Source of the DNA: a virus
Virus record (IMG/VR): IMGVR_UViG_3300027779_000011
Location: 1 to 64,000 of that record
Reading direction: 5' to 3' (one strand)
Length of the DNA: 64,000 bases
The notes beneath the pieces were generated by a model that was not told where the DNA came from, made no database searches, and worked only from the letters and a program-made list of their open reading frames with translations. The first letter of the stretch is position 1. Each line of letters starts with the position of its first letter. Both the position numbers and the translations under genes were made by a program. This document shows positions 1 to 6,682 of this stretch, piece after piece.

Positions 1-1
1 A

Positions 2-244
2 AATGCAGTATTAGAAGGAGCGCTAGGAAGAAGTCATAGTTCATGGGATGATGCAATGAGTATAGCAAGAGGAGATGTAGATCTTCCTGATATAAAAGGA
101 TCCACACATTATTATTCTAAAAGTATCAATCCTCCATTCTGGGCAAAAGATACAGCAAATTGTTGGGAAAGACTATATGACGATAACTACCATGTGTTTG
201 GTAAAGATACCAGTGGACGATACGGTAACTGCCACCCAGAGTAA
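2..244 (+). CDS. Cell-wall hydrolase, SleB-like, C-terminal fragment
   Basis: The open frame enters from the left edge, so the N-terminus lies outside the window. The visible 80 residues carry the end of a SleB/Hydrolase_2-type domain: a G-S-T-H-Y-Y segment, then P-P-F-W-A, a Cys, and a final H-V-F-G. In this family the domain hydrolyses peptidoglycan, and in a phage it would serve lysis or entry. The next gene starts 16 bp downstream, so the two look cotranscribed. An internal ATG at 56 exists but would cut the domain. The family call rests on the C-terminal signature only. Confidence 0.6.
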   Translation, partial: NAVLEGALGRSHSSWDDAMSIARGDVDLPDIKGSTHYYSKSINPPFWAKDTANCWERLYDDNYHVFGKDTSGRYGNCHPE

Positions 245-260
245 ATTAGGAGTAAGTTAT

Positions 261-902
261 ATGACTGATGAAGAAATAAAAATAATGCGCGATAGAATGG
301 ACGCAAACTATTTAGCGCATAGCCTCAGAAATAAAGAGGAAGAGTTTAGGCTGGCAGAGATGGGGATTGCGCCGTTTGTTCATCATATAACTGAAGCAGA
401 AAAAGTTCAGGTCTTAAGTGATTGGGCGGATAGATATGAGGAGATAGGCTTTTTCCTAGAGACTGGAACTAGAGAGGGAAATACGTTATTTGCAATGATG
501 GATAAATTTAAATATCTATATTCTGTTGAGCTAAATGAACGTTGGTATAATAAATCGATGAAAAAGTACAGAAAGAAAAAAAGCCCAAAGCATGTCAGAA
601 TAGAGCACGGAGATTGTTTATTATTTATTCCAAAGGTATTAGAGGAAACTAATGATAGGTGTTTTATTTGGCTAGATGCACATGGTAAACGTGGAACCCC
701 TATATTAGATGAGTTAAAGATTATATTTAATCATAGTATAAAAGATCATTTAATTGCTATAGACGACGCATATGAATTTAGCACGGGTCATTCAAATTAT
801 CCCAGTATATATCAGATTAGAGATTTAGCTCTAGAAAATGGATATAACTTTACAATGGAAAACGAAAGAGCCCCAGAGATTATGATTCTATATCCTCAGT
901 AA
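261..902 (+). CDS. Class I SAM methyltransferase-like protein
   Basis: This 213-residue protein begins at the ATG preceded by TAGGAG. An E-T-G-T-R-E-G-N-T stretch resembles the glycine-rich SAM-binding motif of Rossmann-fold methyltransferases. It is followed by a Y-S-V-E-L acidic strand end, E-H-G-D, and W-L-D-A-H-G, an arrangement seen in FkbM/CmcI-type enzymes. The substrate cannot be read. It is the last gene before a strong terminator and is related in layout to the protein at 26930-27703. Confidence 0.55.
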   Translation: MTDEEIKIMRDRMDANYLAHSLRNKEEEFRLAEMGIAPFVHHITEAEKVQVLSDWADRYEEIGFFLETGTREGNTLFAMMDKFKYLYSVELNERWYNKSMKKYRKKKSPKHVRIEHGDCLLFIPKVLEETNDRCFIWLDAHGKRGTPILDELKIIFNHSIKDHLIAIDDAYEFSTGHSNYPSIYQIRDLALENGYNFTMENERAPEIMILYPQ

Positions 903-943
903 ATTATATATATAAGAGACTTTTATATAGGATTATACATAAG

Positions 944-969
944 ACCCAGCAAAACGCTGGGTTTTTTCT
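944..969 (+). terminator. Rho-independent terminator
   Basis: A perfect 7-bp stem ACCCAGC/GCTGGGT with a five-base loop is followed by a run of T. It closes the operon that ends at 902. Confidence 0.9.
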
Positions 970-1047
970 TTATAAGGGTTATTTGTATATAGGGGGTAAG
1001 GATAACTGAGAAATAACGCGGAGACGGTGGGCGCAGCGCAGCGCGAG

Positions 1048-1101
1048 TGTGACGAACGTGTGACAATCATATAAGCATCAACCGTGTGACGATCCTGTGA
1101 C
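1048..1101 (+). repeat. Two pairs of TGTGAC repeats
   Basis: TGTGAC occurs at 1048, 1059, 1085 and 1096. Members of each pair are exactly 11 bp apart and the pairs are 37 bp apart, so all sit near the same helix face. They lie in the 313-bp intergenic stretch 903-1215, which also holds the terminator and the first early promoter. Role unknown: operator or iteron-like site. Confidence 0.5.
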
Positions 1102-1162
1102 ATACAAACGTGAACACTTGACACAACAAAACATGATCGCTTTCGATATACTTTTATATAAG

Positions 1163-1191
1163 TTAGATATTTTTTTCTCCTGATATATACA
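1163..1191 (+). promoter_or_regulatory. Early-class promoter (TTAGAT/TATACA)
   Basis: TTAGAT, a 17-bp T-rich spacer and TATACA precede the gene at 1216; AAAGGGAG follows as its ribosome site. No copy of the 20-bp upstream motif is present here. Confidence 0.75.
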
Positions 1192-1215
1192 GAGTTATCA
1201 AAAGGGAGAAACAAC

Positions 1216-2028
1216 ATGGGAAGCAAGAGCAAGCATCAGGTTCGTGGCGAGTCTCTACTGCGTGATCAGGGTTGCACTGATACCACTATCGGTGACCAAG
1301 TGGGTCTATTTGGTGACAAGGCTGGGGCGGCTTGCCATGTCAGCACCAAGCCAGCCCACTATCAGGCGGCTCAGAATGGCGGATCGATGGAAGGCCGTGG
1401 CCCCATCGTTGACTTTCGCTTGCCCGATGGTCGGTTTGCCGAGATCAAGTTTGGCAAGTCCAATACCTCCAGCGTTCCGTGGACTACCGGCACCGCCGAT
1501 CACCTCAACGCTGTGATCTGGGGCTGTGCCGCTGGCAATATCCTCACCGTCGTACTCACCGAGATCGGTGAGGGTCTGTGGCGGCGGGAGGTATACAACA
1601 CAAAGCCCCTTGCACTTGCGGCGATTGCTGCTTCTTCCGATGGTCAACCTCTCGTCGGTGAGTTCGATGTGGCAAGCGGCGGGAAAGGTAACGAGGGTTC
1701 GATCCCTTGGGCTGGTCAGTTCGGCAAGGGTCAAGGCCCGCTCCAGACTATCGGCTTCACTCGCCAGAAGTCAGGTCGCCGTCAGGCGGTGGATGCCAAT
1801 GGCAACCCTGTCACGGTCGAGGCCAAGGGCGCGAAGGCATACGTCAAGGGTCAGGGCTGGGTTCGCCCCACCGTTCAAAAGCCCGTGTGGGCGCGGAACG
1901 AAGATGGGTCGGTGGCCTACAAGTTTCGCCACTATGGAATGTGGCGGCACAACCTCTCCGCTCTGCGGAAAGCGGGTCTGGTCGAAACCACGGTTGTGCG
2001 CGAGGATGATCTCCTCACCGGGATCTGA
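1216..2028 (+). CDS. Hypothetical protein, GC-rich gene
   Basis: A 270-residue protein with a good ribosome site (AAGGGAG) behind an early-class promoter. Not recognised. It is rich in Gly and Ala, with a central D-F-R-L-P-D-G-R-F-A-E-I-K-F stretch that reads like beta strands, and a C-terminal K-F-R-H-Y-G-M-W-R-H-N-L-S-A-L-R-K-A-G-L segment that could be a helical, nucleic-acid-facing end. Codon third positions are mostly G or C, unlike genes beyond 19 kb. It is followed by a GC hairpin. Confidence 0.8.
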   Translation: MGSKSKHQVRGESLLRDQGCTDTTIGDQVGLFGDKAGAACHVSTKPAHYQAAQNGGSMEGRGPIVDFRLPDGRFAEIKFGKSNTSSVPWTTGTADHLNAVIWGCAAGNILTVVLTEIGEGLWRREVYNTKPLALAAIAASSDGQPLVGEFDVASGGKGNEGSIPWAGQFGKGQGPLQTIGFTRQKSGRRQAVDANGNPVTVEAKGAKAYVKGQGWVRPTVQKPVWARNEDGSVAYKFRHYGMWRHNLSALRKAGLVETTVVREDDLLTGI

Positions 2029-2036
2029 TTCTGCCA

Positions 2037-2054
2037 GCCCCCCTTTCGGGGGGC
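2037..2054 (+). terminator. GC hairpin downstream of the 1216-2028 gene
   Basis: GCCCCCC-TTTC-GGGGGGC is a perfect 7-bp stem-loop 9 bp after the stop codon. There is no T-run, so it may be a weak terminator or an RNA-stabilising hairpin. Confidence 0.5.
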
Positions 2055-2058
2055 CACC

Positions 2059-2078
2059 GGGAGAAAAGGTTTTCAAAA
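2059..2078 (+). repeat. 20-bp motif, copy 1
   Basis: GGGAGAAAAGGTTTTCAAAA; it ends 19 bp before the TTAGAT box of the next promoter. Confidence 0.75.
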
Positions 2079-2097
2079 ACCGAGCGACCTTGGAAAG

Positions 2098-2126
2098 TTA
2101 GATATTTTTTTTGATCCATATACACA
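2098..2126 (+). promoter_or_regulatory. Early-class promoter (TTAGAT/TACACA)
   Basis: TTAGAT followed by an eight-T tract; the downstream box is TACACA at 17 bp or TATACA at 15 bp. It drives the gene at 2148. Confidence 0.7.
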
Positions 2127-2147
2127 TGGATAAGAGAGGGAGGGACA

Positions 2148-2372
2148 ATGGCAAAGCGAAAGTCATCACAGCCGGTTCAAATAAAGAGGGTGATCAATCC
2201 CCTTTCCTTCACCGTCCAGGCTCCCAAGGGTCGCGATATTTTCATGCAAGCCTTGATCGCCCGCAAGGGTGCGGGTGCTGGCGCTCATCGGGCCAAGGCT
2301 TCTCGCGGGGATGGGTGTGGGAAGGGCAAGGCCGCCCGCCATCTAAAGCACAGGGGCCGCCGGGACTGGTAA
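2148..2372 (+). CDS. Small, very basic protein
   Basis: 74 residues, starting after GGGAGGGACA. The second half is a chain of Lys, Arg, Gly and His residues ending in R-G-R-R-D-W, so it very probably binds nucleic acid, but no family is recognised. It has its own early-class promoter, and another lies directly after its stop. Confidence 0.7.
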   Translation: MAKRKSSQPVQIKRVINPLSFTVQAPKGRDIFMQALIARKGAGAGAHRAKASRGDGCGKGKAARHLKHRGRRDW

Positions 2373-2379
2373 GAAGAAC

Positions 2380-2408
2380 TCAGATATTTTTTATGATCGA
2401 TATATACA
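2380..2408 (+). promoter_or_regulatory. Early-class promoter (TCAGAT/TATACA)
   Basis: TCAGAT, 17 bp, TATACA. It begins 8 bp after the preceding stop codon and drives the gene at 2431. It lacks the 20-bp motif. Confidence 0.75.
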
Positions 2409-2430
2409 CATGTATCAAAAGGGGATTCAA

Positions 2431-2847
2431 ATGACCTACACTACCGACGACATTCGCATGATTCTTGACACTAACCCTGACGCTGCCATGCGCGCGGTGT
2501 GTGCAATCTTCCGAAACCAGACGGGGTATGAGAAGTCCTGCCGTGCGACCGTGAACAAGAATGGGTACGGGTTCCGTGCGAATCACGCGAAGGCCGGATC
2601 GGATATGGCTCTCTGGATGACCCGTGGAAACCACGATGGTGTCATGCGCCGCCGAGTGGGTGGGACCGTGACTTACAACGGTCGGCAAGTTAGCCGCAAG
2701 TGGCTGGCCTATGAGATTGCAGGATGGTACAAGGAGCAGTTGGCGGTGGTTGCCAATCATGGATGCTTTGGTGACACGGGGCGAGAACGTGATCGTCGCT
2801 GGTGTGATGGCGCTTCGGATGTTCAGTGTGAAGAATACTATATCTAA
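2431..2847 (+). CDS. Hypothetical protein
   Basis: 138 residues. The start is chosen at the ATG after AAAAGGGGATTCAA; an upstream ATG at 2410 overlaps the promoter region. The middle reads R-A-N-H-A-K-A-G-S-D-M-A-L-W-M-T-R-G, then a G-G-T-V-T-Y-N-G-R turn. Family not recognised. GC-rich codon use like its neighbours. Confidence 0.7.
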   Translation: MTYTTDDIRMILDTNPDAAMRAVCAIFRNQTGYEKSCRATVNKNGYGFRANHAKAGSDMALWMTRGNHDGVMRRRVGGTVTYNGRQVSRKWLAYEIAGWYKEQLAVVANHGCFGDTGRERDRRWCDGASDVQCEEYYI

Positions 2848-2873
2848 GATATTTTTTTGAACGCAAATACATT
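2845..2873 (+). promoter_or_regulatory. Early-class promoter (TAAGAT/TACATT)
   Basis: TAAGAT overlaps the stop codon of the preceding gene; 17-bp T-rich spacer, then TACATT, a weaker downstream box. Confidence 0.6.
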
Positions 2874-2894
2874 AGACTACAATGGGGGCTAAAA

Positions 2895-3146
2895 ATGGAC
2901 GAGCGACAGGAGATTCAGAATACTCTCGACGAAGCATGGTTCGACCTGCTCTCGGAGGGGGCCGACTCCAAGGCTGTCAGGATTGACAGTGGCAGTCGAA
3001 AGTTTGGCGCGGGGCTGGCGACGATCAACACGAATGGAAGTGTGCAGGTTGGCAAGTGTACCTTTCGAGATTCGGTTCAGGCTGCGGATTTTGTGGTCAC
3101 CGGCCACGCATGTAACTTTCTCAAGAAGGAGGATGACCCAGAATGA
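2895..3146 (+). CDS. Hypothetical protein
   Basis: 83 residues, starting after TGGGGGCTAAAA. It begins with an acidic, probably helical stretch and continues with alternating hydrophobic residues; no known motif. Its stop overlaps the start of the next gene (ATGA), so the two are probably translationally coupled. Confidence 0.7.
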   Translation: MDERQEIQNTLDEAWFDLLSEGADSKAVRIDSGSRKFGAGLATINTNGSVQVGKCTFRDSVQAADFVVTGHACNFLKKEDDPE

Positions 3147-3517
3147 GCAAACGTAAAGATTGGAAAGGGACCGAGCCGGTTGTCAGATCGCCGGATGGAC
3201 ACCGCCGCAAGCGGGAGTATGATGCCATGACCCCAGAGGAAAAAAAGGTTGTCCATCGGAGGCAGTTTGTTTCTTGGTTGAAAATGTTTCAGGGTTCCGA
3301 GGCGGTCATGCACATCGACGGAAAGGCCCAGACTCACAGCCCGATGACCAAAGAGGAGGCGGATTTGCACCTCGCAGTTTTCGATGGAGAGGTAGAGGTT
3401 ACCCCAGAGATTCGTTTGCGCTTCGCACAGTATGAGGCTCTGCGATTTCCTAACTCAAAAAAATGCACAGCAAAAATGTGGAAGGCTATGGAGGCTGTGA
3501 AAGATTCCGAGAAGTAG
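3143..3517 (+). CDS. Hypothetical basic/helical protein
   Basis: 124 residues, overlapping the preceding gene by 4 bp. The first 45 residues are strongly basic and predicted helical; the C-terminal part (residues 75-124) is also helical. No recognised domain. Last gene of a two-gene unit. Confidence 0.7.
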   Translation: MSKRKDWKGTEPVVRSPDGHRRKREYDAMTPEEKKVVHRRQFVSWLKMFQGSEAVMHIDGKAQTHSPMTKEEADLHLAVFDGEVEVTPEIRLRFAQYEALRFPNSKKCTAKMWKAMEAVKDSEK

Positions 3518-3536
3518 GCACGGGGCCACTCCCTTC

Positions 3537-3556
3537 GGGAGAAAAGGTTTACAAAA
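3537..3556 (+). repeat. 20-bp motif, copy 2
   Basis: GGGAGAAAAGGTTTACAAAA. Here the first five bases form the 3' arm of a small CTCCC/GGGAG hairpin after the stop at 3517. Confidence 0.75.
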
Positions 3557-3557
3557 A

Positions 3558-3718
3558 ACAAAAAAAAGAAGGAAGGAGCGGCCCTAACCATCTCCCTTCC
3601 AGAAACTCTCGGGCCATTAGGGTGGTTCCAAGATGCCCCGCTGTTGTCCGAGTCGCCTACCGCGCACACCCTATGGGTATTGGGAGTTGCACCCACCGAT
3701 TTCCTCAACTGCCTCCTA
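3558..3718 (-). ncRNA. Candidate minus-strand small RNA
   Basis: A minus-strand early-class promoter (3725-3753) reads into about 155 bases ending in a terminator: GGAAGG/CCTTCC stem followed by eight T on the minus strand (3558-3600). AGGAGG occurs near the 5' end with a TTG 2 bp later, but that frame has no stop before the terminator, so a non-coding RNA is more likely. Together with two motif copies this fills the 365-bp gap 3518-3882. Confidence 0.4.
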
Positions 3719-3724
3719 TGATTC

Positions 3725-3753
3725 TTTATATTTTGAATAAAAAATATATCTCA
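3725..3753 (-). promoter_or_regulatory. Early-class promoter on minus strand (TGAGAT/TATAAA)
   Basis: Read on the minus strand: TGAGAT, 17 bp, TATAAA. It diverges from the plus-strand promoter at 3831 and shares the motif copy between them. Confidence 0.7.
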
Positions 3754-3790
3754 GTTTTTCGGGCAGCCCGCCCCCGAGAGATTTCAAATC

Positions 3791-3810
3791 GGGAGAAAAA
3801 GTTTTCAAAA
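3791..3810 (+). repeat. 20-bp motif, copy 3
   Basis: GGGAGAAAAAGTTTTCAAAA; 20 bp before the plus-strand TTAGAT and 37 bp from the minus-strand box. Confidence 0.8.
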
Positions 3811-3830
3811 AAGGCCCGATTGAACAAAGG

Positions 3831-3859
3831 TTAGATATTTTTTATGATCGCAATATACA
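3831..3859 (+). promoter_or_regulatory. Early-class promoter (TTAGAT/TATACA)
   Basis: TTAGAT, 17 bp, TATACA, upstream of the ArdC-like gene. Confidence 0.8.
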
Positions 3860-3882
3860 TGGGTACCAAAGGGGGGAACCAA

Positions 3883-4761
3883 ATGAGTTCTTATAGCGAC
3901 AGTATCCGCGACGAGATTACCAGTCATTTTATCGCCGCTCTTGAGAAGGGCGATATTCCCTGGCACCGTCCGTGGAACGGGGTGAACACCCTTCCTCACA
4001 ACTGGACTACTGGTAGGCAGTACCGTGGTATGTTCAACCCCATCTGTCTTATGATGGTCGAGAACGCCCGTGGATTTGGCGACTCCCGCTGGGGTGGTAA
4101 GAGTCAAGTTCTCAAGGCTGGTGGTCGCATCCTTCGCGATGAGTTTAGCAAGCCCACCAAGATCCTTGCCCCAATCCTCAAGCCCACCGGAGAGGTGGGG
4201 CCGAACGGAAAGCCAAAGCTGGAGTGCCGTGGATGGCGCGTGGTCAAGGTTTGGAACGCTGCACAGTGTGAGGGCGTCCCGGTAGTGGAGGAAGCCGAAC
4301 CTGTCGATCCATCGGTTGGATTCGAGAAGGCTTCCGCTCTCTCTGTCGCCTCTGGCGCTGACATCAAGCATGGTGGAAATGTGGCTTGCTACCGTCCGAT
4401 CGATGATAACATCAGCCTTCCAAAGCCCGGTGCCTTCAAGTCTGTCAGCCACTACTGGTCTACGCACCTTCACGAGCTTGGCCATTGGACTGGCCACCAA
4501 TCTCGATTGAGCAGGAAGGGGATTACGGCAGGTGCCATGGGTAAGACCCGCGAAACCTATGCTTTTGAGGAGTTGGTTGCGGAAATGTCCTCCGCCATGA
4601 CTTGCCACACGCTCGGCATTGACGCGCCTGAGCTTATGGAGGGCCATGAGGCTTACATCAACAACTGGATTCGCACGCTCAAGAGTGATCCGAAGGCTCT
4701 CCAGCGGGCCGGATCTCAGGCTCAGAAGGCTATGGATTATCTTCTGAAAAATGTCAAGTAA
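3883..4761 (+). CDS. ArdC-like antirestriction protein with zincin metallopeptidase domain
   Basis: 292 residues, starting at the ATG after GGGGGGAACCAA. The N-terminal part has the ArdC ssDNA-binding-domain pattern: an early helix, then I-P-W-H-R-P-W and a G-R-Q-Y-R-G-M-F-N-P segment. The C-terminal half carries a zinc-metalloprotease H-E-L-G-H at residues 197-201 and a downstream E-L-V-A-E-M. In plasmids and phages ArdC proteins protect incoming DNA from restriction. Early-class promoter and GC-rich codons suggest early, strong expression. A stable GC hairpin follows. Confidence 0.85.
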   Translation: MSSYSDSIRDEITSHFIAALEKGDIPWHRPWNGVNTLPHNWTTGRQYRGMFNPICLMMVENARGFGDSRWGGKSQVLKAGGRILRDEFSKPTKILAPILKPTGEVGPNGKPKLECRGWRVVKVWNAAQCEGVPVVEEAEPVDPSVGFEKASALSVASGADIKHGGNVACYRPIDDNISLPKPGAFKSVSHYWSTHLHELGHWTGHQSRLSRKGITAGAMGKTRETYAFEELVAEMSSAMTCHTLGIDAPELMEGHEAYINNWIRTLKSDPKALQRAGSQAQKAMDYLLKNVK

Positions 4762-4767
4762 AAACCG

Positions 4768-4783
4768 AGGGGCTTCGGCCCCT
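4768..4783 (+). terminator. Hairpin after ardC-like gene
   Basis: AGGGGC-TTCG-GCCCCT, a 6-bp stem with a UUCG tetraloop. The T-run is poor, so termination is uncertain. Confidence 0.5.
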
Positions 4784-4787
4784 GGTA

Positions 4788-4807
4788 TTTCGCAAACCTT
4801 TTCTCCC
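4788..4807 (-). repeat. 20-bp motif, copy 4 (inverted)
   Basis: The minus-strand reading gives GGGAGAAAAGGTTTGCGAAA. It is inverted relative to the plus-strand promoter that follows 43 bp later. Confidence 0.7.
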
Positions 4808-4850
4808 GATTAGAATACCGACTGGGCCATGTCCATGAGACGAAGATAAG

Positions 4851-4879
4851 TTAGATATTTTTTATAAATAAAGTATGTT
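4851..4879 (+). promoter_or_regulatory. Early-class promoter (TTAGAT/TATGTT)
   Basis: TTAGAT, 17 bp, TATGTT, ahead of the gene at 4903. Confidence 0.7.
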
Positions 4880-4902
4880 TACGCATACACAGGAGTTTTC
4901 AA

Positions 4903-5346
4903 ATGTTTGGTAAAAAGTTTTTTGAGCGTGTTGTCTGTGCCGATGGCTTCTCTGTGAGCGTGCAAGCGAGCAGTTTCAACTACTGCTCTCCGCGAACGGA
5001 TGAAGGCCCGTGGGAGAGTGTGGAGTGTGGCTTCCCCACCAAAGAAGGGGGTCCGGCTTTGGAGAAATATGCAGAAGATCCCGGTGCTGGCACTACAAGG
5101 GTCGGCCCCCATGGTGAGGATATTGAGACTGGACAGGTCCAGACGGTTTACGGCTGGGTTCCAAGTCAGGTCGTTATGCAGATCATCGAGTCGCACGGCG
5201 GGATGGTCAGTGGCGAGTTGCCAGAAATGGTGCCGGAGGAATATTCCGATCCAGAACAGGATGGGATTGACGCAACCGAGGCTGCGAAAGAAATGATGGA
5301 TGCAGCCGGAGCCTTGTTCATCATGACTGGCGGCTGGGAGGGATAA
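4903..5346 (+). CDS. Hypothetical acidic protein
   Basis: 147 residues, ribosome site AGGAG. It is Gly/Glu-rich. Residues 60-90 include H-G-E-D-I-E-T-G-Q-V-Q-T-V-Y-G-W-V-P, then a helix (Q-V-V-M-Q-I-I-E-S-H-G-G). The C-terminus is acidic and helical. No recognised family. It is followed after 3 bp by a small membrane-protein gene. Confidence 0.7.
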   Translation: MFGKKFFERVVCADGFSVSVQASSFNYCSPRTDEGPWESVECGFPTKEGGPALEKYAEDPGAGTTRVGPHGEDIETGQVQTVYGWVPSQVVMQIIESHGGMVSGELPEMVPEEYSDPEQDGIDATEAAKEMMDAAGALFIMTGGWEG

Positions 5347-5349
5347 AAA

Positions 5350-5484
5350 ATGTTTGAACTTATAGAACCCTTGCTGTGGATGGCTGCTTGCTGGGCTTGC
5401 GGCATCCTTACGGGCCTTGGACTTGGGACGGCCATTACCTTGCAGCGATTGGCTCGCAGCAAGGCCAACGAAGCCTCGATTTGA
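5350..5484 (+). CDS. Small membrane protein
   Basis: 44 residues beginning M-F-E-L-I-E-P. Residues 8-32 form one hydrophobic Ala/Gly/Leu-rich segment long enough to span the membrane, followed by a short basic tail. It starts 3 bp after the preceding gene and is probably cotranscribed; the ribosome site (GGGAGGG) lies inside the preceding gene's end. Function unknown. Confidence 0.6.
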   Translation: MFELIEPLLWMAACWACGILTGLGLGTAITLQRLARSKANEASI

Positions 5485-5506
5485 TTCGGGGCTTCGGCTC
5501 TTCCAT

Positions 5507-5526
5507 TTTTGTAAACTTTTTCTCCC
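5507..5526 (-). repeat. 20-bp motif, copy 5 (inverted)
   Basis: The minus-strand reading gives GGGAGAAAAAGTTTACAAAA, a perfect consensus copy in reverse orientation, 21 bp before the next promoter box. Confidence 0.8.
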
Positions 5527-5547
5527 CATCGAGCGTATAATATAAAG

Positions 5548-5576
5548 TTGGATACTTTTTTATTCCGAAGTATAAA
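5548..5576 (+). promoter_or_regulatory. Early-class promoter (TTGGAT/TATAAA)
   Basis: TTGGAT, 17 bp with seven T, TATAAA, just upstream of the phosphoesterase gene. Confidence 0.75.
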
Positions 5577-5595
5577 GGAATGAAGGGAGGATAAT

Positions 5596-6228
5596 ATGAA
5601 GATTCTACACTCATCGGACCTCCACAGCCACTACGAAGGGCTGTCCTCCTTCTCAGATTTTGATCTATGGATTGACACTGGAGATTTTTTCCCAAACAAA
5701 ACTCGCGGCGACCGAGAGGTGGAGGTAGGGTTTCAAAAGGAGTGGGCTGGATCGAACAATCTTGGAGAGCTTCTGGCAAAGTGGCTTGACGGTCGCCCAC
5801 TGGTTTCTATCGGTGGAAATCACGATTATACCTCGCTGGCCAATCTTGTTAGAGAATCTGGAGGGGAGGCGTTCGATCTTTCCGAAGGTCCGGTCGAGAT
5901 TGCTGGCATGACTTTTGCAGGGTTTAGAGAAATCCCTTGGATTTTTGGAGAATGGAATGGAGAAACCCACGATCTATCCAATCTGGTTCGTAATGCTATT
6001 GGGGCTGATCCTGATATACTTGTCACTCACGCTCCTCCCGCTGGGATCTTGGATACTCGACAATATCGAGGTGGTATCGAAGGCCTTACTATGGCTCTGA
6101 ACTATCAGCCCCATCGAATCAAGTACCATTTTTTCGGTCATATCCATGGAAATGGCGGGAAAGCTGTGGACGAAATGGGCATCAAGTTTGTCAATGGAGC
6201 AAACCACATTAGGCTTTGGGGCATTTAG
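5596..6228 (+). CDS. Calcineurin-like metallophosphoesterase
   Basis: 210 residues with all signature blocks of the family: D8-x-H10, G29-D30, G74-N75-H76-D77, T144-H145 and G181-H182-x-H184. These bind two metal ions and hydrolyse phosphate mono- or diesters. In phages such enzymes act on nucleotides, nucleic acid ends or signalling nucleotides; the substrate here is not evident. The start follows GGGAGGATAAT. It is a single-gene unit between its own promoter and a motif copy. Confidence 0.9.
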   Translation: MKILHSSDLHSHYEGLSSFSDFDLWIDTGDFFPNKTRGDREVEVGFQKEWAGSNNLGELLAKWLDGRPLVSIGGNHDYTSLANLVRESGGEAFDLSEGPVEIAGMTFAGFREIPWIFGEWNGETHDLSNLVRNAIGADPDILVTHAPPAGILDTRQYRGGIEGLTMALNYQPHRIKYHFFGHIHGNGGKAVDEMGIKFVNGANHIRLWGI

Positions 6229-6240
6229 CCCCGCCCTTTC

Positions 6241-6260
6241 GGGAGAAAAAGTTTGCAAAA
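6241..6260 (+). repeat. 20-bp motif, copy 6
   Basis: GGGAGAAAAAGTTTGCAAAA, a perfect copy; its GGG also closes a CCC-TTTC-GGG mini-hairpin after the preceding stop. Confidence 0.8.
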
Positions 6261-6270
6261 AAAGCAAAGC

Positions 6271-6302
6271 AGAAAAACCCCTCCCCGTTTGGGGAGAGGG
6301 GC
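6271..6302 (-). terminator. Terminator of a minus-strand unit
   Basis: Minus strand: a long C/G stem (CCCCTCTCCCC against GGGGAGGGG) with loop AAA, then TTTTT. It ends the transcript from the promoter at 6518-6546. Confidence 0.8.
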
Positions 6303-6510
6303 AGCGGGGAAACGATGAGTTCGGTTAGCGCAGCTTGTGTGCAAAACAGGATCGGAATAGATTGCTATTTGAGAAGTGAGTAGTTCGCGACCTACCAAAT
6401 CTCGTTACATCCCTCGGCCTCTTAGTTTGCCTTGCCATCTTACTTTCATCGTTTCCCCGCTGGGAGCTTTTCTTAGAAGCCTAACCAGCTGGGTTTGTTT
6501 CCTCCTTGCT
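6271..6510 (-). ncRNA. Candidate structured minus-strand RNA with 17-bp closing stem
   Basis: Transcript bounded by a minus-strand early-class promoter and a strong terminator. A perfect 17-bp inverted repeat (6302-6318 with 6446-6462, CAGCGGGGAAACGATGA) closes a 127-base loop. A 37-codon frame (6438 down to 6325, beginning M-A-R-Q-T-K-R-P-R-D) lies wholly inside the loop but has only a weak ribosome site, so it may or may not be translated. It explains most of the 454-bp gap 6229-6682. Confidence 0.5.
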
Positions 6511-6517
6511 CTAACCC

Positions 6518-6546
6518 TATATACTTTAGTTATAAAAAATATCTTA
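6518..6546 (-). promoter_or_regulatory. Early-class promoter on minus strand (TAAGAT/TATATA)
   Basis: Minus strand: TAAGAT, 17 bp, TATATA. It diverges from the promoter at 6631 with a motif copy in between; GGAGG follows about 25 bases downstream. Confidence 0.7.
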
Positions 6547-6590
6547 GTTTTCACCAGGTCGCTGACGGCGACAGCCAGGCCCATCCAATC

Positions 6591-6610
6591 GGGAGAAAAG
6601 GTTTACAAAA
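6591..6610 (+). repeat. 20-bp motif, copy 7
   Basis: GGGAGAAAAGGTTTACAAAA; 20 bp before the TTAGAT at 6631. Confidence 0.8.
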
Positions 6611-6630
6611 AGAACTGAAGGTGAGAAAAG

Positions 6631-6659
6631 TTAGATATTTTTTATAATCACAATATAAA
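6631..6659 (+). promoter_or_regulatory. Early-class promoter (TTAGAT/TATAAA)
   Basis: TTAGAT, 17 bp, TATAAA; closest to the consensus of the class. Confidence 0.85.
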
Positions 6660-6682
6660 GAGGTATCAAAAGGAGAATCAGA

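Noticed and set aside
1118-1151. TTGACA at 1118 as a sigma70 promoter
   Set aside because: The nearest TATACT is about 22 bp away, too far for a normal promoter.
933-1232. A 99-codon minus-strand frame
   Set aside because: It runs through the terminator, the TGTGAC repeats and the first promoter; composition is that of non-coding DNA.
3805-4647. A 280-codon minus-strand frame opposite the ArdC-like gene
   Set aside because: Shadow of a GC-rich gene; no ribosome site or family pattern, while the plus frame has clear motifs.
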